The notes beneath the pieces were generated by a model. The model had not been told where the DNA came from, ran no database searches, and was given only the letters and a program-made list of their open reading frames with translations. DNA of 64,000 nt from Treponema pectinovorum (GTDB taxonomy: Bacteria > Spirochaetota > Spirochaetia > Treponematales > Treponemataceae), in NCBI RefSeq assembly GCF_900497595.1, contig NZ_UFQO01000004.1:124001-188000 (forward strand), written 5' to 3'. Below, piece after piece: positions 9,049 through 19,900 of the stretch (position 1 is the first letter of the stretch; every line of letters begins with the position of its first letter). A program made the position numbers and the translations under genes.

Positions 9049-9962
9049 TGAAAAAAACAATTCAATTTAGTAAATTTTCTCTTGTAGCCGTTGTATTAAG
9101 TTCAATCTTAATTATAGCAGGAATTGTAAGTCTTTTTGTTCGCGGTATGAATTGGGGACTTGAGTTTAAACCAGGACAGAACGTTCAAGTTGAAGTCGTT
9201 TATAACGATGTAAATGCCGACAAGATTACGCAGGTGCTTGCTGCACAGGGAATAAACGCTTCTGTAAAAGCGGCAGGAAATCAAAATACCTATCAGATAA
9301 GAACTGCTGCGGACGAAGGTGCAGAATCTGCAATCCGTTCGGTTCTTGTAAAAGAATATGGAAAGCAAAATGTTGTAGTAGAGCAGAGCCAAAGCATAAG
9401 CGCACAATTCTCTTCAAGTTTGATTCGAGGTTCAATACTTTTGGTTTTAGCAACCTTGGTATTGATTTTTGTTTACACTTTGATTCGCTTTAAGTGGGAT
9501 TTTGCACTTGCTGCGGTTATTGCAGTAATACACGATGCTTTGATAATGATTTCTTTTCTATCTTTTTCTCAGCTTGAATTTACCACGACTTCAATCGCTG
9601 CGATTCTTACAATAATTGGTTATTCAATTAATGCGACCGTCGTAATCCTTGATCGCGTTCGTTCTGACGAAAAAATTGTAGAGGCAAAAACATTCAGTCA
9701 AATTATGGATAGCGCTCTTAATTCAACAATGAGCCGCTCTATAATTACAACTCTTACGACTTTATTCGCTGTTTTTGCTTTGGTTATCTATACTTCTGGC
9801 GACATAAAAAACTTTGCAATCGCTCTTGTTGTTGGCTTGATTTCAGGTTGTTATTCTTCAATCTTTATATCAGGTGCTTTCATCAATTTTGTAAGACGAA
9901 ATTGGAAGCCGGGTGCGGTTTTGCCTAAAGCAAATGTTGTTCGTTTTGAAAGCGAGCAGTAA
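9048..9962 (+). CDS. secF: Protein translocase subunit SecF
   Basis: Partner of SecD in the SecDF complex. It has an N-terminal helix (FSLVAVVLSSILIIAGIVSLFV), the family motif GLEFKPGQNVQVE, and five C-terminal helices with IGYSINATVVILDRVRS and the TMSRSIITTLTTL segment. The 304 residues are typical. It is the last gene of yajC-secD-secF and is followed at once by a strong terminator. Confidence 0.97.
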   Translation: MKKTIQFSKFSLVAVVLSSILIIAGIVSLFVRGMNWGLEFKPGQNVQVEVVYNDVNADKITQVLAAQGINASVKAAGNQNTYQIRTAADEGAESAIRSVLVKEYGKQNVVVEQSQSISAQFSSSLIRGSILLVLATLVLIFVYTLIRFKWDFALAAVIAVIHDALIMISFLSFSQLEFTTTSIAAILTIIGYSINATVVILDRVRSDEKIVEAKTFSQIMDSALNSTMSRSIITTLTTLFAVFALVIYTSGDIKNFAIALVVGLISGCYSSIFISGAFINFVRRNWKPGAVLPKANVVRFESEQ

Positions 9963-9984
9963 TTAAAACTTTGTTTACTTTTTT

Positions 9985-10034
9985 AAGGGAGAAGAGAATT
10001 GTGAAAAACGCAGTTTTCTCTCCCTTATTTTTTT
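9985..10034 (+). terminator. Rho-independent terminator after secF
   Basis: AAGGGAGA (9985-9992) pairs with TCTCCCTT (10019-10026), and a run of seven T follows. It ends the Sec operon. The ispH -10 region lies only a few bases beyond. Confidence 0.8.
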
Positions 10035-10048
10035 GTTAAAATCGCTCT

Positions 10049-10936
10049 ATGAAGATTATCCGTGCGGAAAAGATGGGGTTTTGTGCTGGCGTTCGTCGTG
10101 CGGTTATGACTGCAAACAATGCGCTAAGCGAAAAAGGAAATGGCAAAGTTTATACTTTTGGTCCGTTGATTCACAATCCTGTTGCTTTAAAAAAGTTTGA
10201 AGAAAACGGTCTTGAAATTTTATCCGAAGAAAATATTTCGATATTAAAAAAAGGCGATACTGTTGTTATAAGGGCGCATGGAATCTCTCCAGAAATTCAA
10301 GATTTGCTTGAAAAAACAGGAGCAAAAATCTTAAATGGAACCTGTCCAATCGTTCAAAAAAATCAAAAAAAATGCTGCGAATACGCAAAAAACGGCTATG
10401 TGATTTTTTTTACCGGCGATAAAAATCATGGCGAAGTTGTTGGCATTGAAGGTGCTGCAAAAAAAGGCGCGTTTCAAAAAAAACTTCCACTAAATTTTAT
10501 CCTGATAAAATCCGTAGAAGAAGCACTCGAAAAACTTGGCGAATTGGAGAAAAACTTTAAAATTGAAAAATCTGTTTTGATAAGCCAAACGACTTTCAGC
10601 GTAAAGGTTTTTGAAGAAATTGCCGCTTCTCTAAAAACTCATCTTTCTGATATAGAAATTGTAAAATCAATCTGCCCTGCAACTTACGACAGGCAGGACA
10701 GTTTAGACGAACTTTGCAGCAAAGTTGAAGGCGTTTTGGTAATCGGTGGAAAATCCAGCGCAAATACAAACAGGCTTTACGACAAAGCGTTAAAACTTTG
10801 CAATATGGCAGCATTGATAGAAGATGCCTCTGAAATTCCTGAAGTTTTTTTTAAACTTAAAGTTGTGGGACTTACAGCAGGTGCAAGCACTCCAGACGAC
10901 GTTATAGACGAGGTTGAAAAAGCATTGCAGCATTAA
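10049..10936 (+). CDS. ispH: 4-hydroxy-3-methylbut-2-enyl diphosphate reductase IspH
   Basis: Last enzyme of the MEP pathway; it reduces HMBPP to IPP and DMAPP with a [4Fe-4S] cluster. The three cluster cysteines are at 12 (GFCAGV), 99 (NGTCPI) and 209 (SICPAT), and substrate-binding histidines lie at 42, 77 and 127. The SSANTNRLY motif is also present. The 295 residues match stand-alone bacterial IspH, without an S1-domain fusion. The ATG lacks a ribosome-binding site. TAAAAT (10037-10042) ends exactly six bases upstream, so the message may be leaderless. Confidence 0.96.
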   Translation: MKIIRAEKMGFCAGVRRAVMTANNALSEKGNGKVYTFGPLIHNPVALKKFEENGLEILSEENISILKKGDTVVIRAHGISPEIQDLLEKTGAKILNGTCPIVQKNQKKCCEYAKNGYVIFFTGDKNHGEVVGIEGAAKKGAFQKKLPLNFILIKSVEEALEKLGELEKNFKIEKSVLISQTTFSVKVFEEIAASLKTHLSDIEIVKSICPATYDRQDSLDELCSKVEGVLVIGGKSSANTNRLYDKALKLCNMAALIEDASEIPEVFFKLKVVGLTAGASTPDDVIDEVEKALQH

Positions 10937-11227
10937 GATAATCTTATGTTAAAACTTTCTGTAATATTTTACTTTTATTAGTTACCTCTGTATAATTTCG
11001 TTTAAGTTAGAATTAAGATATGGTCTTCGTTGTAGTGTTTGTTTTTTATAAGCATTTTTTTGTATTTATAGCGAATAGATGTCTTATATCTGCTCCTTCT
11101 CGGGATTTATATCTTTTATTTCTTAACAATTTTAAATTTTTTAATTATAGAAGTTTTTGCTTATAAAAACTGAGTGAAAATTCTTTGTAATTTTAAGTTT
11201 TAAAATTTGTTTTTAGGAGATAGTGAT

Positions 11228-13330
11228 ATGTCACAACCAAAAAAAATTTTTTCATTAAAATATAAAATTTTAATAATTTTAAATATTTTACTTTTGTCTT
11301 CGACAGGAATGTTCCTTTTCTTTGCTATACGGTTTAGTTCTAATTCTGTAAAAGAAAACGTTCGTACTCAAATTTTGGAAAAAGCTAAGGATACTTCTCT
11401 CTTAATTGATAGCAGAATTGAGTCCATTTGGAATTATTTGGATGGTATTGCAAGAAGTGATGAATTTAAAAATAATTCTCTTTCTCTTCTTCAGAAACTT
11501 CAACTTTTAAAAAAAGATTTAACTTTTAATTCCAATGTATTTTTTTTTGGAATTACAGATTTAAATGGTTTAAGGCATACAACAGGTCTTGAAGTAACAC
11601 AGGTTGATGACAGAGACTGGTTTCAAGCTTCTAAAGGTGGCAAAAAATTTGTTGCACCACCACGCATAAGTCGCGTGACTGGCAAACTTACTATGGTATT
11701 CAGCGTGCCTATTTTAGATGATAGCGGAACAGTTGTTGCCGTTTTGGATGCAGGATTTGATGGTTATTGGCTTTCTATGCAAGTTGATGACATTATGGTT
11801 GGAAAAACTGGAAGTGCCTATATCATAGATGCAGAAGCAAATGTTGTAGGACATAAAAATAGAAAACTTGTTGAAACCTTGTTCAATTCTATCAAAGAAG
11901 CGGAATCTAATCCTGCCTATGAAGAAATTGCAGGTTTTACTAAACTCGCATTAAGTAGCAAAGAAGCAGGAACTGGAAGTTATTTTTGGGACGGAAAGGA
12001 CAGACTGTCGGCACATTCAAAAATCAAGTACAACAATTGGCTTGTCTGTGTAAGTGCTCCTACAGATGAATTCCTTAAAGGAATTGTAACTTTGCGTCGC
12101 ATTCTTTTGCTTAGTATTTTGTCGGTTGTCTTTGTTGTTGAAATTTTCTTTTTATTCTTGGTTACAAAATTTTTGCAGCCTATAAATAAAGTTGTAAGCG
12201 CATTAAAAGGAATTTCTGAAGGTGAAGGCGATTTAACAAAACGCATCCCACTTTCTGGTAATGATGAAATAACGGAACTTTCAAGATTCTTCAATAATAC
12301 TATGGAAAAAATACGCGATTCTATAAATTCTGTTGGAGAAAATTCCGTTTCTATGAAAGAAACTGGAGATGAACTTGCCAATAATATGGCTCAATCTGCT
12401 AGTGCCTTAAACGAAATAAGTGCAAATATCGAAAGCATAAAAAAGCAGTCGCAAACTCAATCTTCAAGCGTTACAGAAACCACTGCAACTATAGAAGAAA
12501 TAATAAGAACGATAGAAAATCTCAATGCAGGAATTGAACATCAAGTTGCTTCTGTCGCTCAATCTTCTGCCTCTGTAGAAGAAATGGTTTCTAATATAGA
12601 TTCTATAACTCACTCTTTGGAAAAAACCGACTCTGCAGTAAAGGCTCTCGCTGCTGCTACTTCTGAAGGAAAAAGCACCTTGGTTGCATCTAATACCGTT
12701 ACACAAAGAATTGCAGAAGAATCTGGCGGACTTATAGAAGCGAGCGATGTTATTCAAAATATTGCAAGCCAGACAAACCTTCTTGCAATGAACGCAGCAA
12801 TAGAAGCGGCACACGCAGGCGAAGCTGGAAAAGGTTTTGCGGTTGTTGCCGATGAAATACGAAAATTGGCAGAAGAATCAAGCGTACAAGGAAAGTTGAT
12901 TACAGAGACTCTCAATAATTTGAGTGAAGAAATCGAAAGCCTTTCTAAAAATGCGGAAATCGTAGAAGAAAAATTCAATGTGATATTCGAACTTTCCGAG
13001 AACGTTCAAAATATGAGTTCTGAAATAACAAATGCGATGCGCGAACAAAAAACAGGAAGCCATGAAGTTCTTTCTGCAATAAAAGTGATAAGCGATGTTA
13101 CTTCCGAAGTAAAAAATGGTTCTGACGAAATGCTCATTGGTGGACGCGGTATGGCAGAGGAAATGGAAAAATTGGATGGAATAACCAAACTATTCTCAGA
13201 AGCGATAAAAGAGATGGCAATTGGAATTTCGCAGATAAATGTTTCTATGCAAGATATAAATAGTATTACACAGCAAAACAGAGAAAATATTGAAAACCTG
13301 CGAGACGAAGTGGGAAAATTCAAGGTCTAA
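11228..13330 (+). CDS. Methyl-accepting chemotaxis protein with Cache sensor
   Basis: A transmembrane chemoreceptor that controls CheA and flagellar reversal. Order of parts: TM1 (about residues 11-33), periplasmic double-Cache domain (about 35-280) with the DDRDWFQAS ligand-pocket segment, TM2 (about 290-312), HAMP (to about 365), then the coiled-coil signalling domain. The hairpin tip, [20 protein letters not shown], lies near residues 520-540. ATG at 11228 was preferred over the upstream TTG because AGGAG lies eight bases before it. It is a single gene with its own terminator. The 290 bases upstream are AT-rich without a clear further feature. Confidence 0.93.
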   Translation: MSQPKKIFSLKYKILIILNILLLSSTGMFLFFAIRFSSNSVKENVRTQILEKAKDTSLLIDSRIESIWNYLDGIARSDEFKNNSLSLLQKLQLLKKDLTFNSNVFFFGITDLNGLRHTTGLEVTQVDDRDWFQASKGGKKFVAPPRISRVTGKLTMVFSVPILDDSGTVVAVLDAGFDGYWLSMQVDDIMVGKTGSAYIIDAEANVVGHKNRKLVETLFNSIKEAESNPAYEEIAGFTKLALSSKEAGTGSYFWDGKDRLSAHSKIKYNNWLVCVSAPTDEFLKGIVTLRRILLLSILSVVFVVEIFFLFLVTKFLQPINKVVSALKGISEGEGDLTKRIPLSGNDEITELSRFFNNTMEKIRDSINSVGENSVSMKETGDELANNMAQSASALNEISANIESIKKQSQTQSSSVTETTATIEEIIRTIENLNAGIEHQVASVAQSSASVEEMVSNIDSITHSLEKTDSAVKALAAATSEGKSTLVASNTVTQRIAEESGGLIEASDVIQNIASQTNLLAMNAAIEAAHAGEAGKGFAVVADEIRKLAEESSVQGKLITETLNNLSEEIESLSKNAEIVEEKFNVIFELSENVQNMSSEITNAMREQKTGSHEVLSAIKVISDVTSEVKNGSDEMLIGGRGMAEEMEKLDGITKLFSEAIKEMAIGISQINVSMQDINSITQQNRENIENLRDEVGKFKV

Positions 13331-13345
13331 AATGTTCATTTTATG

Positions 13346-13376
13346 GGCAAGAGAAATTTAATCTCTTGCCTTTTTT
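13346..13376 (+). terminator. Terminator after the chemoreceptor gene
   Basis: A nine-base perfect stem (GGCAAGAGA at 13346-13354 with TCTCTTGCC at 13362-13370) is followed by six T. Confidence 0.85.
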
Positions 13377-13405
13377 GTTTGAAATATCTGAAAATTCTTC
13401 GATAA

Positions 13406-13434
13406 TTGCGATACAACTTCTATTGTGATATAAT
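13406..13434 (+). promoter_or_regulatory. Promoter upstream of gpsA
   Basis: TTGCGA (13406-13411), a 17-base spacer and a perfect TATAAT (13429-13434) predict a start near 13441, about 100 bases before gpsA. The leader begins with a 17-codon open frame (13444-13497, MSTHCFAICKRSSSLKR), for which I see no ribosome-binding site. Confidence 0.6.
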
Positions 13435-13545
13435 TGCTTCTCATGAGTACACATTGTTTTGCGATATGCAAAAGAAGTTCTAGTCTGAAAAGATAAGTCT
13501 TTGCTCTGTTTTTATCACCTTAAATAAGGTTTATAGAGGTCTAAA

Positions 13546-14607
13546 ATGAAATTCAAGAAAGTTGGTGTCATCGGTGCAGGTGCGTGGGGTACGGGACTTG
13601 CCCAGGCGATTGCTCGTGGTGGACATAAGGTTCAAATGTGGGCTAGAGAACAGGATGTAGTTGACGGAATCAATAAAAATCACGAAAACAAACGCTATCT
13701 TCCTGGCTATCCGCTTTCAGAAAATATGAGTGCTTCTTCTGAAATAAAAGAAGTTGCAAGCGATAAAGATTTTTTGATTTTAGCTTCGCCATCTTTGTAT
13801 CTTGCATCTTGCGCAAAACAACTTTTGGAAGTTGAAGATGTTGCAGAGGGAAAAACAACTATTGGCGTAATAACAAAGGGATTTATCACTTCTGTACAAG
13901 GCCCAAAACTCGTGCTGGAAACTTTAGAAGGAGTGCTCCCTGAATGTTATAAAAAATCTCTCGTTTACATTTCTGGCCCTTCTCATGCAGAAGAAGTTGC
14001 AATGGGAAAACTTACTGGACTTATCGCTGCATCTGAAAATCCAAAAAACTCAATACGCTTTAGAGAATTGATGACAGTTCCTGGTCTTATGGTTTACTCT
14101 TCTTTAGATGTGATTGGAGTTCAGATTTGTGCAGCGGCAAAAAACGTAATTGCAATCGTTTACGGCGCTTTGGACGCAATAGCAGAACATTCCGACAAAT
14201 TTGGCGACAATGCAGAATCCTTGCTTTTGGCAGCAGGTCTTAACGAAATTCAAACGCTTGGAATGGCGATGGGCGCAACTCATCCAGAAACCTTTACTTC
14301 GATTGCAGGTGTTGGTGACCTTGAAGTTACTTGCCGTTCAAAATATGGGCGGAATCGTCGTTTTGGTCAGGATATGATAAGAACCGATATGCTTGATAAA
14401 TTTTCAGATTTGGACGATTTAATTGAGCGCATTGGCGAAATCGGTTATCTTTCGGAAGGTGCGGTTGCCTGCAAATATGTTCACGAAATCGCACAAAAAC
14501 TGGGAATAAAACTTTTGATTTGTGAAGGTCTTTACAGGATTTTAAACAAAGAAATAAAACCTACCGAGCTTATAAATCGTCTTTTGACTAGCGGAAAAAT
14601 CGATTAA
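13546..14607 (+). CDS. gpsA: Glycerol-3-phosphate dehydrogenase [NAD(P)+] GpsA
   Basis: Reduces dihydroxyacetone phosphate to sn-glycerol-3-phosphate, the backbone of phospholipids. The Rossmann motif GAGAWGTGLAQAIA starts at residue 10. The catalytic Lys is in AAAKNVIAIVYG, and GVGDLEVTCRSKYGRN is the substrate-binding signature. The 353 residues are normal for the family. The start follows a GAGG site. ffh comes 72 bases downstream on the same strand. Confidence 0.97.
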   Translation: MKFKKVGVIGAGAWGTGLAQAIARGGHKVQMWAREQDVVDGINKNHENKRYLPGYPLSENMSASSEIKEVASDKDFLILASPSLYLASCAKQLLEVEDVAEGKTTIGVITKGFITSVQGPKLVLETLEGVLPECYKKSLVYISGPSHAEEVAMGKLTGLIAASENPKNSIRFRELMTVPGLMVYSSLDVIGVQICAAAKNVIAIVYGALDAIAEHSDKFGDNAESLLLAAGLNEIQTLGMAMGATHPETFTSIAGVGDLEVTCRSKYGRNRRFGQDMIRTDMLDKFSDLDDLIERIGEIGYLSEGAVACKYVHEIAQKLGIKLLICEGLYRILNKEIKPTELINRLLTSGKID

Positions 14608-14679
14608 AAATATTAAATTCTCATAAAGGAAATTTGCTCTGTTTTAATTTTTATAAAGTTCAGGGCGGTGGAGCAAACA

Positions 14680-16065
14680 ATGCTTGAAAAAATTACAAAT
14701 ACATTTGCCGGTATAGTACGCACGATTGGCGGAAAATCTACAATCACAGAAAAAAATATCGAGGAAACTGTTGAACAGATAAAGATGGCTCTTCTCGAAG
14801 CAGATGTTAATCTCAGAGTTGTTCGTCGCTTTGTCAATTCAACAATAGAAGAAGCCAAAGGCGAAAAAGTTCTTAAAGCGGTAGACCCTGGGCAGCAGTT
14901 TGTAAAAATTATCTACGATCGCCTTGTTAAAATGCTCGGCGATCAAAAAGTTGACCTTTCATTAAAAGGTCCAGACACTCAATCTGTAATCCTACTTTTA
15001 GGGCTTCAGGGTGCAGGAAAAACTACAGCTGCTCATAAACTTGCATTTAGACTTTTAAAAGAAAACAGAAAGCCTCTTTTGGTTGCCTGCGATTTGGTTA
15101 GGCCTGCCGCAGTAGAGCAGTTAAAGATTTTGGGCGAAAAGATAAATGTTCCTGTTTACTTTGAAGCCGGTGCAAGAGATGCTGTTAAAGTTTGCAAAAA
15201 TGCTCTTACTTATGCAAAGAAAAACGCTCTTGATACTGTAATTGTGGATACTGCAGGGCGACTTCAAATTGATGAAGATATGATGGAAGAATTGATTGCT
15301 ATAAAAAAAGCACTCAATCCACAGGAGACACTCCTCGTCGCAGATTCTATGACAGGCCAAAGCGCTGTTGATATTGCAAAAGCGTTCGATGAGCAGCTTT
15401 CTCTTTCTGGCGTTATCCTTACAAAATTCGATTCTGATGCAAGAGGTGGTGCAGCCCTTTCTCTAAAAACCATCACGGAAAAACCGATTTTGTTCATTGG
15501 TACGGGCGAAAAGACAGAGGATTTTGAGCCTTTCCATCCAGAGCGCATTGCCAGCAGAATTTTGGGCATGGGCGATATCGTAAGCCTTGTAGAAAAAGCT
15601 CAGCAGACAGTTGATGAAGAAGAAGCAAAAAAAATGCAGGAAAAGATGGCTCGCAACGAGTTCACCTTGGACGATATGCTTTTGCAGTTTGAAAGTGTAA
15701 ATAAAATGGGCAGCGTTTCTTCAATTTTGGATATGATTCCAGGTTTGTCTGGACAGATAGACGAAAGTAAACTCGACCTTTCTGGAATGAAAAGACAAAA
15801 GGCGATAATTCAAGCGATGACCGCGAAGGAAAGACGCAATTATCTTATAATAGGTCCAAGCCGCAGAAAACGAATTGCAAAAGGAAGCGGAACCAGCGTT
15901 TCTGAAGTGAATAAACTTTTAAAACAGTTTGAAAAGACAAGACTCACAATGAAAAAATTGACAAAGAATAAAGGAATGCAGGCAAAACTCATGCAGGGAA
16001 TGGCAGGTCTTTCTGGTGGTGGGATGGGCGGATTCCCTGGCAATTTTTCAGGTTTTGGACGATGA
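14680..16065 (+). CDS. ffh: Signal recognition particle protein Ffh
   Basis: GTPase that binds signal sequences of membrane proteins together with SRP RNA and docks at FtsY. The N domain is followed by the G domain with GLQGAGKTT (residues 108-116), DTAGRLQ and TKFDSDARGG. The M domain carries the RRKRIAKGSG RNA-binding segment and a Met/Gly-rich tail (GGGMGGFPGNFSGFGR). I chose ATG 14680 because GGTGGAG lies seven bases before it; an in-frame GTG at 14668 would add four residues. It converges with the minus-strand gene that ends at 16094. Confidence 0.96.
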   Translation: MLEKITNTFAGIVRTIGGKSTITEKNIEETVEQIKMALLEADVNLRVVRRFVNSTIEEAKGEKVLKAVDPGQQFVKIIYDRLVKMLGDQKVDLSLKGPDTQSVILLLGLQGAGKTTAAHKLAFRLLKENRKPLLVACDLVRPAAVEQLKILGEKINVPVYFEAGARDAVKVCKNALTYAKKNALDTVIVDTAGRLQIDEDMMEELIAIKKALNPQETLLVADSMTGQSAVDIAKAFDEQLSLSGVILTKFDSDARGGAALSLKTITEKPILFIGTGEKTEDFEPFHPERIASRILGMGDIVSLVEKAQQTVDEEEAKKMQEKMARNEFTLDDMLLQFESVNKMGSVSSILDMIPGLSGQIDESKLDLSGMKRQKAIIQAMTAKERRNYLIIGPSRRKRIAKGSGTSVSEVNKLLKQFEKTRLTMKKLTKNKGMQAKLMQGMAGLSGGGMGGFPGNFSGFGR

Positions 16066-16093
16066 TTTTTTTTGAGCAGGATTTATTTTCGTT

Positions 16094-16813
16094 TTAATTT
16101 ACGGTAATCTTGCTCGCTATATTTCCATCTTTTGTATAGGCTTTTTCGGGATTAGTTTCGTCTATAAAACGCGTTAAACCTGTGTAATATGCGTAGTAGT
16201 AAGTTCCGCTTGGAAGAGGAAGCGTAATTTCGTAAGTTCCGGGTTGAACTTCCTGCATCTCATAAATCCAACTGTCCCAATTTGTAAAAGTTCCTGCAAG
16301 TCTAATTCTTTGACCAGAACTGCTTTTGCATACAAACTTTGTAAACCCCTCATTTACGGTTTGTGTTATCATTTCGTCAATTTTTGGAAGTTCAAGATAC
16401 GAAAGCTGAATTCCATTTTGGCTGTCGTAAATTGTGTTTTTATTTGTGGGATCCGCTGTCCACAATCCGTCTATTATCAATTTGTAGGAAATCGATTCGA
16501 TTTTTTTTGGCAATTCTAATATAAAAAAATACCACGAACGAGTTTCTTTTCCTTCGTAGTCGTAAATTTTTCTGAGTTTATATGAGTGAATTTTTGAATA
16601 ATTTTCAAAATCAAAGGCTATGCCAACATTTCTTGCATTGTTTTCTGCCGTAAAAACCGCATATCCGTCTATTACCAACGGCTGTGTTACATCATTTATA
16701 GAGCGCACTATGCTGTCGTAGTCGTAAGTATCTTTTTTTTCTGCAACATTTTTTGCAAGAACAGGAGTTAACAAAAATGCAAAAAAAATTGATGCGATAA
16801 AAATGCTTTTCAT
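16094..16813 (-). CDS. Exported protein with glycogen-binding (CBM48-like) domain
   Basis: After a signal peptide (MKSIFIASIFFAFLLTPVLA), two immunoglobulin-like segments can be seen. The C-terminal one (about residues 165-239) has the pattern of AMPK-type or CBM48 starch/glycogen-binding modules: IRLAGTFTNWD, then GTYEITLPLPSGTYYYAYY. The first (about 50-150, ISYKLIIDGLWTADP) looks like a diverged second copy. There is no catalytic domain in its 239 residues. An exported alpha-glucan-binding or structural role is possible, but the ligand is unknown. ATG 16813 was taken instead of a TTG two codons upstream. Confidence 0.75.
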   Translation of the reverse strand: MKSIFIASIFFAFLLTPVLAKNVAEKKDTYDYDSIVRSINDVTQPLVIDGYAVFTAENNARNVGIAFDFENYSKIHSYKLRKIYDYEGKETRSWYFFILELPKKIESISYKLIIDGLWTADPTNKNTIYDSQNGIQLSYLELPKIDEMITQTVNEGFTKFVCKSSSGQRIRLAGTFTNWDSWIYEMQEVQPGTYEITLPLPSGTYYYAYYTGLTRFIDETNPEKAYTKDGNIASKITVN

Positions 16814-16931
16814 AATCAAATTTTCGGAAAAAAAACAAAAAGGTTTAATATTTGATAAAGATATTTTACTTCTAAAGAGGTGTTTTAAATATACCGAAAA
16901 TCCAAAGAGAAAGGACTAAAAATATAGTTGC

Positions 16932-16960
16932 TTGTTCCAATTTTGTATCTGGAGTAAAAT
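16932..16960 (+). promoter_or_regulatory. Promoter of the flcA-like gene
   Basis: TTGTTC (16932-16937) and TAAAAT (16955-16960) are 17 bases apart. The ATG follows nine bases later, leaving room for at most a few leader bases. Confidence 0.5.
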
Positions 16961-16969
16961 TAAAGACAA

Positions 16970-19900
16970 ATGCCGGGATTAAATCAGCTTAAAAAATTTA
17001 CCAATGACATAAAAAAAGTCGGTGATGAAGAAAAAATTCGCGCACAGCGTGGAGAAAAACCGGCAATAGTTCCTCTCCCAGAAGGCATCTCCGAAGAAGA
17101 CGACTCTAAAGATTTTATTCTTGGAATGCCAGAAGATTCAAATCAAAAACAAGAAGAAGTTTTGGAAGCGACGAGCGAACAGGATTTTCAAAGTGCAGAT
17201 TCCGCTCAAGAAGAAAATGCTGATGCTCAAGAAAGCGGTGGTGCACCAGATTTACAAGCATTGTTGAATCCTGTTGGACTTACAGATTCGAGTGGAATTC
17301 CCGATTTAAGCGAATTTGAAGATGAAAAAGAGCCTGCAAAAGAAGAGATTCCTCTAGAAGATATGGATTTGACGAGTTTGCTCAATCCCCCTCAGCCAGA
17401 AGAACCTGCCAAAAACGAAATAAAAGACGATTTTCCTGCAAATGAGCAAAGTGAAGAGCCAGCACAAGAAAACGATGAACACGATTTTGGAATTGGCGGT
17501 CTTGACTTACTAAACGATGAAGATGATTTTGCGATAGGCGAACTAGATTCTTCAAATGGCGATGATGATTTTGCTTCAACTTCTGCTGCCTTGCAAAATG
17601 CTACAGAGGATTTGGCAAATGTTGCTAATCTAAAAAACACTCAAGCAGATTCCTCTAAAAATGTCGATGAAGTTTCAGCCGATAAAGTTGGTTTTTCTCA
17701 AAATGAAAATGAGACTCCACAAAGCGAGAATGATTTTTCGTTAGATTCTTTTGATTTACCAAAATTAGATGATGATTTTGATATAGATGGACTAGGTTCT
17801 CCAAAAACCGACGATGGTTTTGCAGCCACAGGGCTTGATTCTCCAAAAAACGAAGAGGATTTTGTAAGCACTCCAGTCGATAACGCAGCTTCAAAACAAA
17901 CAGCGAATACGATTTCCGTCGATAAAAATGCTTCTGCTAAAAATGATGAAGACGATGATTTTGCATATTCGGGGGAAGAAATAAATTTAAATGATGACAT
18001 CCCTGATGAAATTGCTTATGAAGATGGCGATATGCCAAAGGATTCTTCGTCAGAAAGCAAAACTCCATCAGAAAATGTAGACGATACTGGTGGGGATTCT
18101 GCGCAGAAAAAACCGAATGAATCTCAAATTTCAGTTGATTCACTCTCAGACGAAAATGACTTTGCGCAAATTGATTCATCCTCGCCTGACCAAGATTTAC
18201 AAAACTCCACTGACGACAATTTAGATTTTGACTTGCCAGATTTTGATCTTGAATCTTCTTCTAATTTAGACACGCCTTCAACTCCTGATTCTGCGACTTC
18301 CACAGCTCCAGTGGCAAATCCTCTGGACGCAAGTTCTGATGAACCTTCTGCTACAGATTTTTCCAGCGAAGTTCCACCTTCAGAAGATTTTTCTAGTGCA
18401 CTTGATGGAATGGCTGGGGCAGGCGATATAGACTTTGGCGGAGATTCAAAGCCTGCTCCGTCGCCTCTGGGAGCAGATGAATTTCCTGTTACAGTTCCAA
18501 AAGTTCCAGAAGATGACTTTTTATTTGACGAAAATAGTTTTGAAATTCCAGGTTTTTCAGATACGGATACTGTTGCTTTTGATAAAAAAGGTCGTCCTGC
18601 TGTTGATATTGCAGATTTTTCAAAATCTGGTGGAAAACCAAAAAATTCTTTGACCGATGAAGAATATAAAATTTTCAGAAAAAATTTTGCTGAATATCCT
18701 CTTAATCTTCGTCTTGCGATAGAAGATTTAGTCGTAAAAAATGAATTTACAGACGAAGCGGTTTTTGAGGTTTTAGAAAAAGTCTTAAAAAAAGTGCCTG
18801 CAAGACAACTTGCCACTCATCTCGAAAAAATGCTCGATATTACCATCGATGTTCCACGGGATTATGAGAGGCGTTCTTTTGCACAATATGAAGCATACAA
18901 GCAGTCGTTTCAGTATCAGCTTAAAAACAGGATAATCCCAGGTGGAATTTTTGCTACAGTTGTTGCGCTCCTTTGTTATCTGCTTTTTCAAGCTGGAGTT
19001 ATGTTTATCTATAAACCAACGATGGCGCGTATTCTCTACAGTCAAGGCTACACCTTGCTCGAAAACAACGAATATAAGCAGTCGGAATCTGTCTTTGCGG
19101 ATGCTGTAAAATATAAACCGATAAAAAAATGGTTTTTTAAATATGCAGAAGGATATAGAGACCATAATCAGTACGAAAGAGCGGCTCAAATGTACAAAAA
19201 TATCCTGGGTATTTTTAATCATGACAAAAAAGCAGGTCTAGATTGGGCTCAGATGGAACTTTACGACAGGGCAAATTATGAAAAAGCGGAACAAATCGTA
19301 CGCAGAGAAATTTTAGACTTTCATATAAATGATTCTTCGGCTCTTTTGTTGCTTGGCGATGTATTTTTGGAATGGGGCGAAGTTGAACCCTCAAAATATG
19401 AAGATGCGCGCTCGCAATATTCAGACTTGATTCAACTTTATGGAGCAAACGACCTCTATCTTTCTAGGATGCTTCGTTACTTTATTCGAACTGATAAATT
19501 AAAAAATGTGCTTGAGTTAAAAAATCGTTTTTATCCTAGAGAAAAATCTTTGGGAAAAGATGATTGGGTTGAACTTTCTGGCTACGCTCTTGAAAAACTC
19601 TATGGACCTCTTCCGCGTTCAGAAGAGTACCTGCGTTCAAAGATTGAAGATGTTCGGGCAATGCTCGAAATCGCTTTAAAAAAAGCGCCAGAAAATCCTA
19701 CAGCACACTACAATATGGCAAAATATTTTAACGAAAATAGCAATTTTGACTTAGCAAAACGAGAATTGACTTTTTCTCTCGATTGTTTTGACGCCCTAAA
19801 AAAACGAACCAAGAAGAATGTTTACCAAGAAATTGATGCTTGCAGACTTTTGGGAAATCTCTATGCCGACACTCGCGAATATTTAAAAGCTCAAGAAATC

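Noticed and set aside
18124-18816. Minus-strand open frame of 230 codons opposite the acidic tract of the flcA-like gene
   Set aside because: It is the antisense of a low-complexity GAT/GAA-rich region, where stops are rare on the other strand. The sense frame is clearly the real gene.
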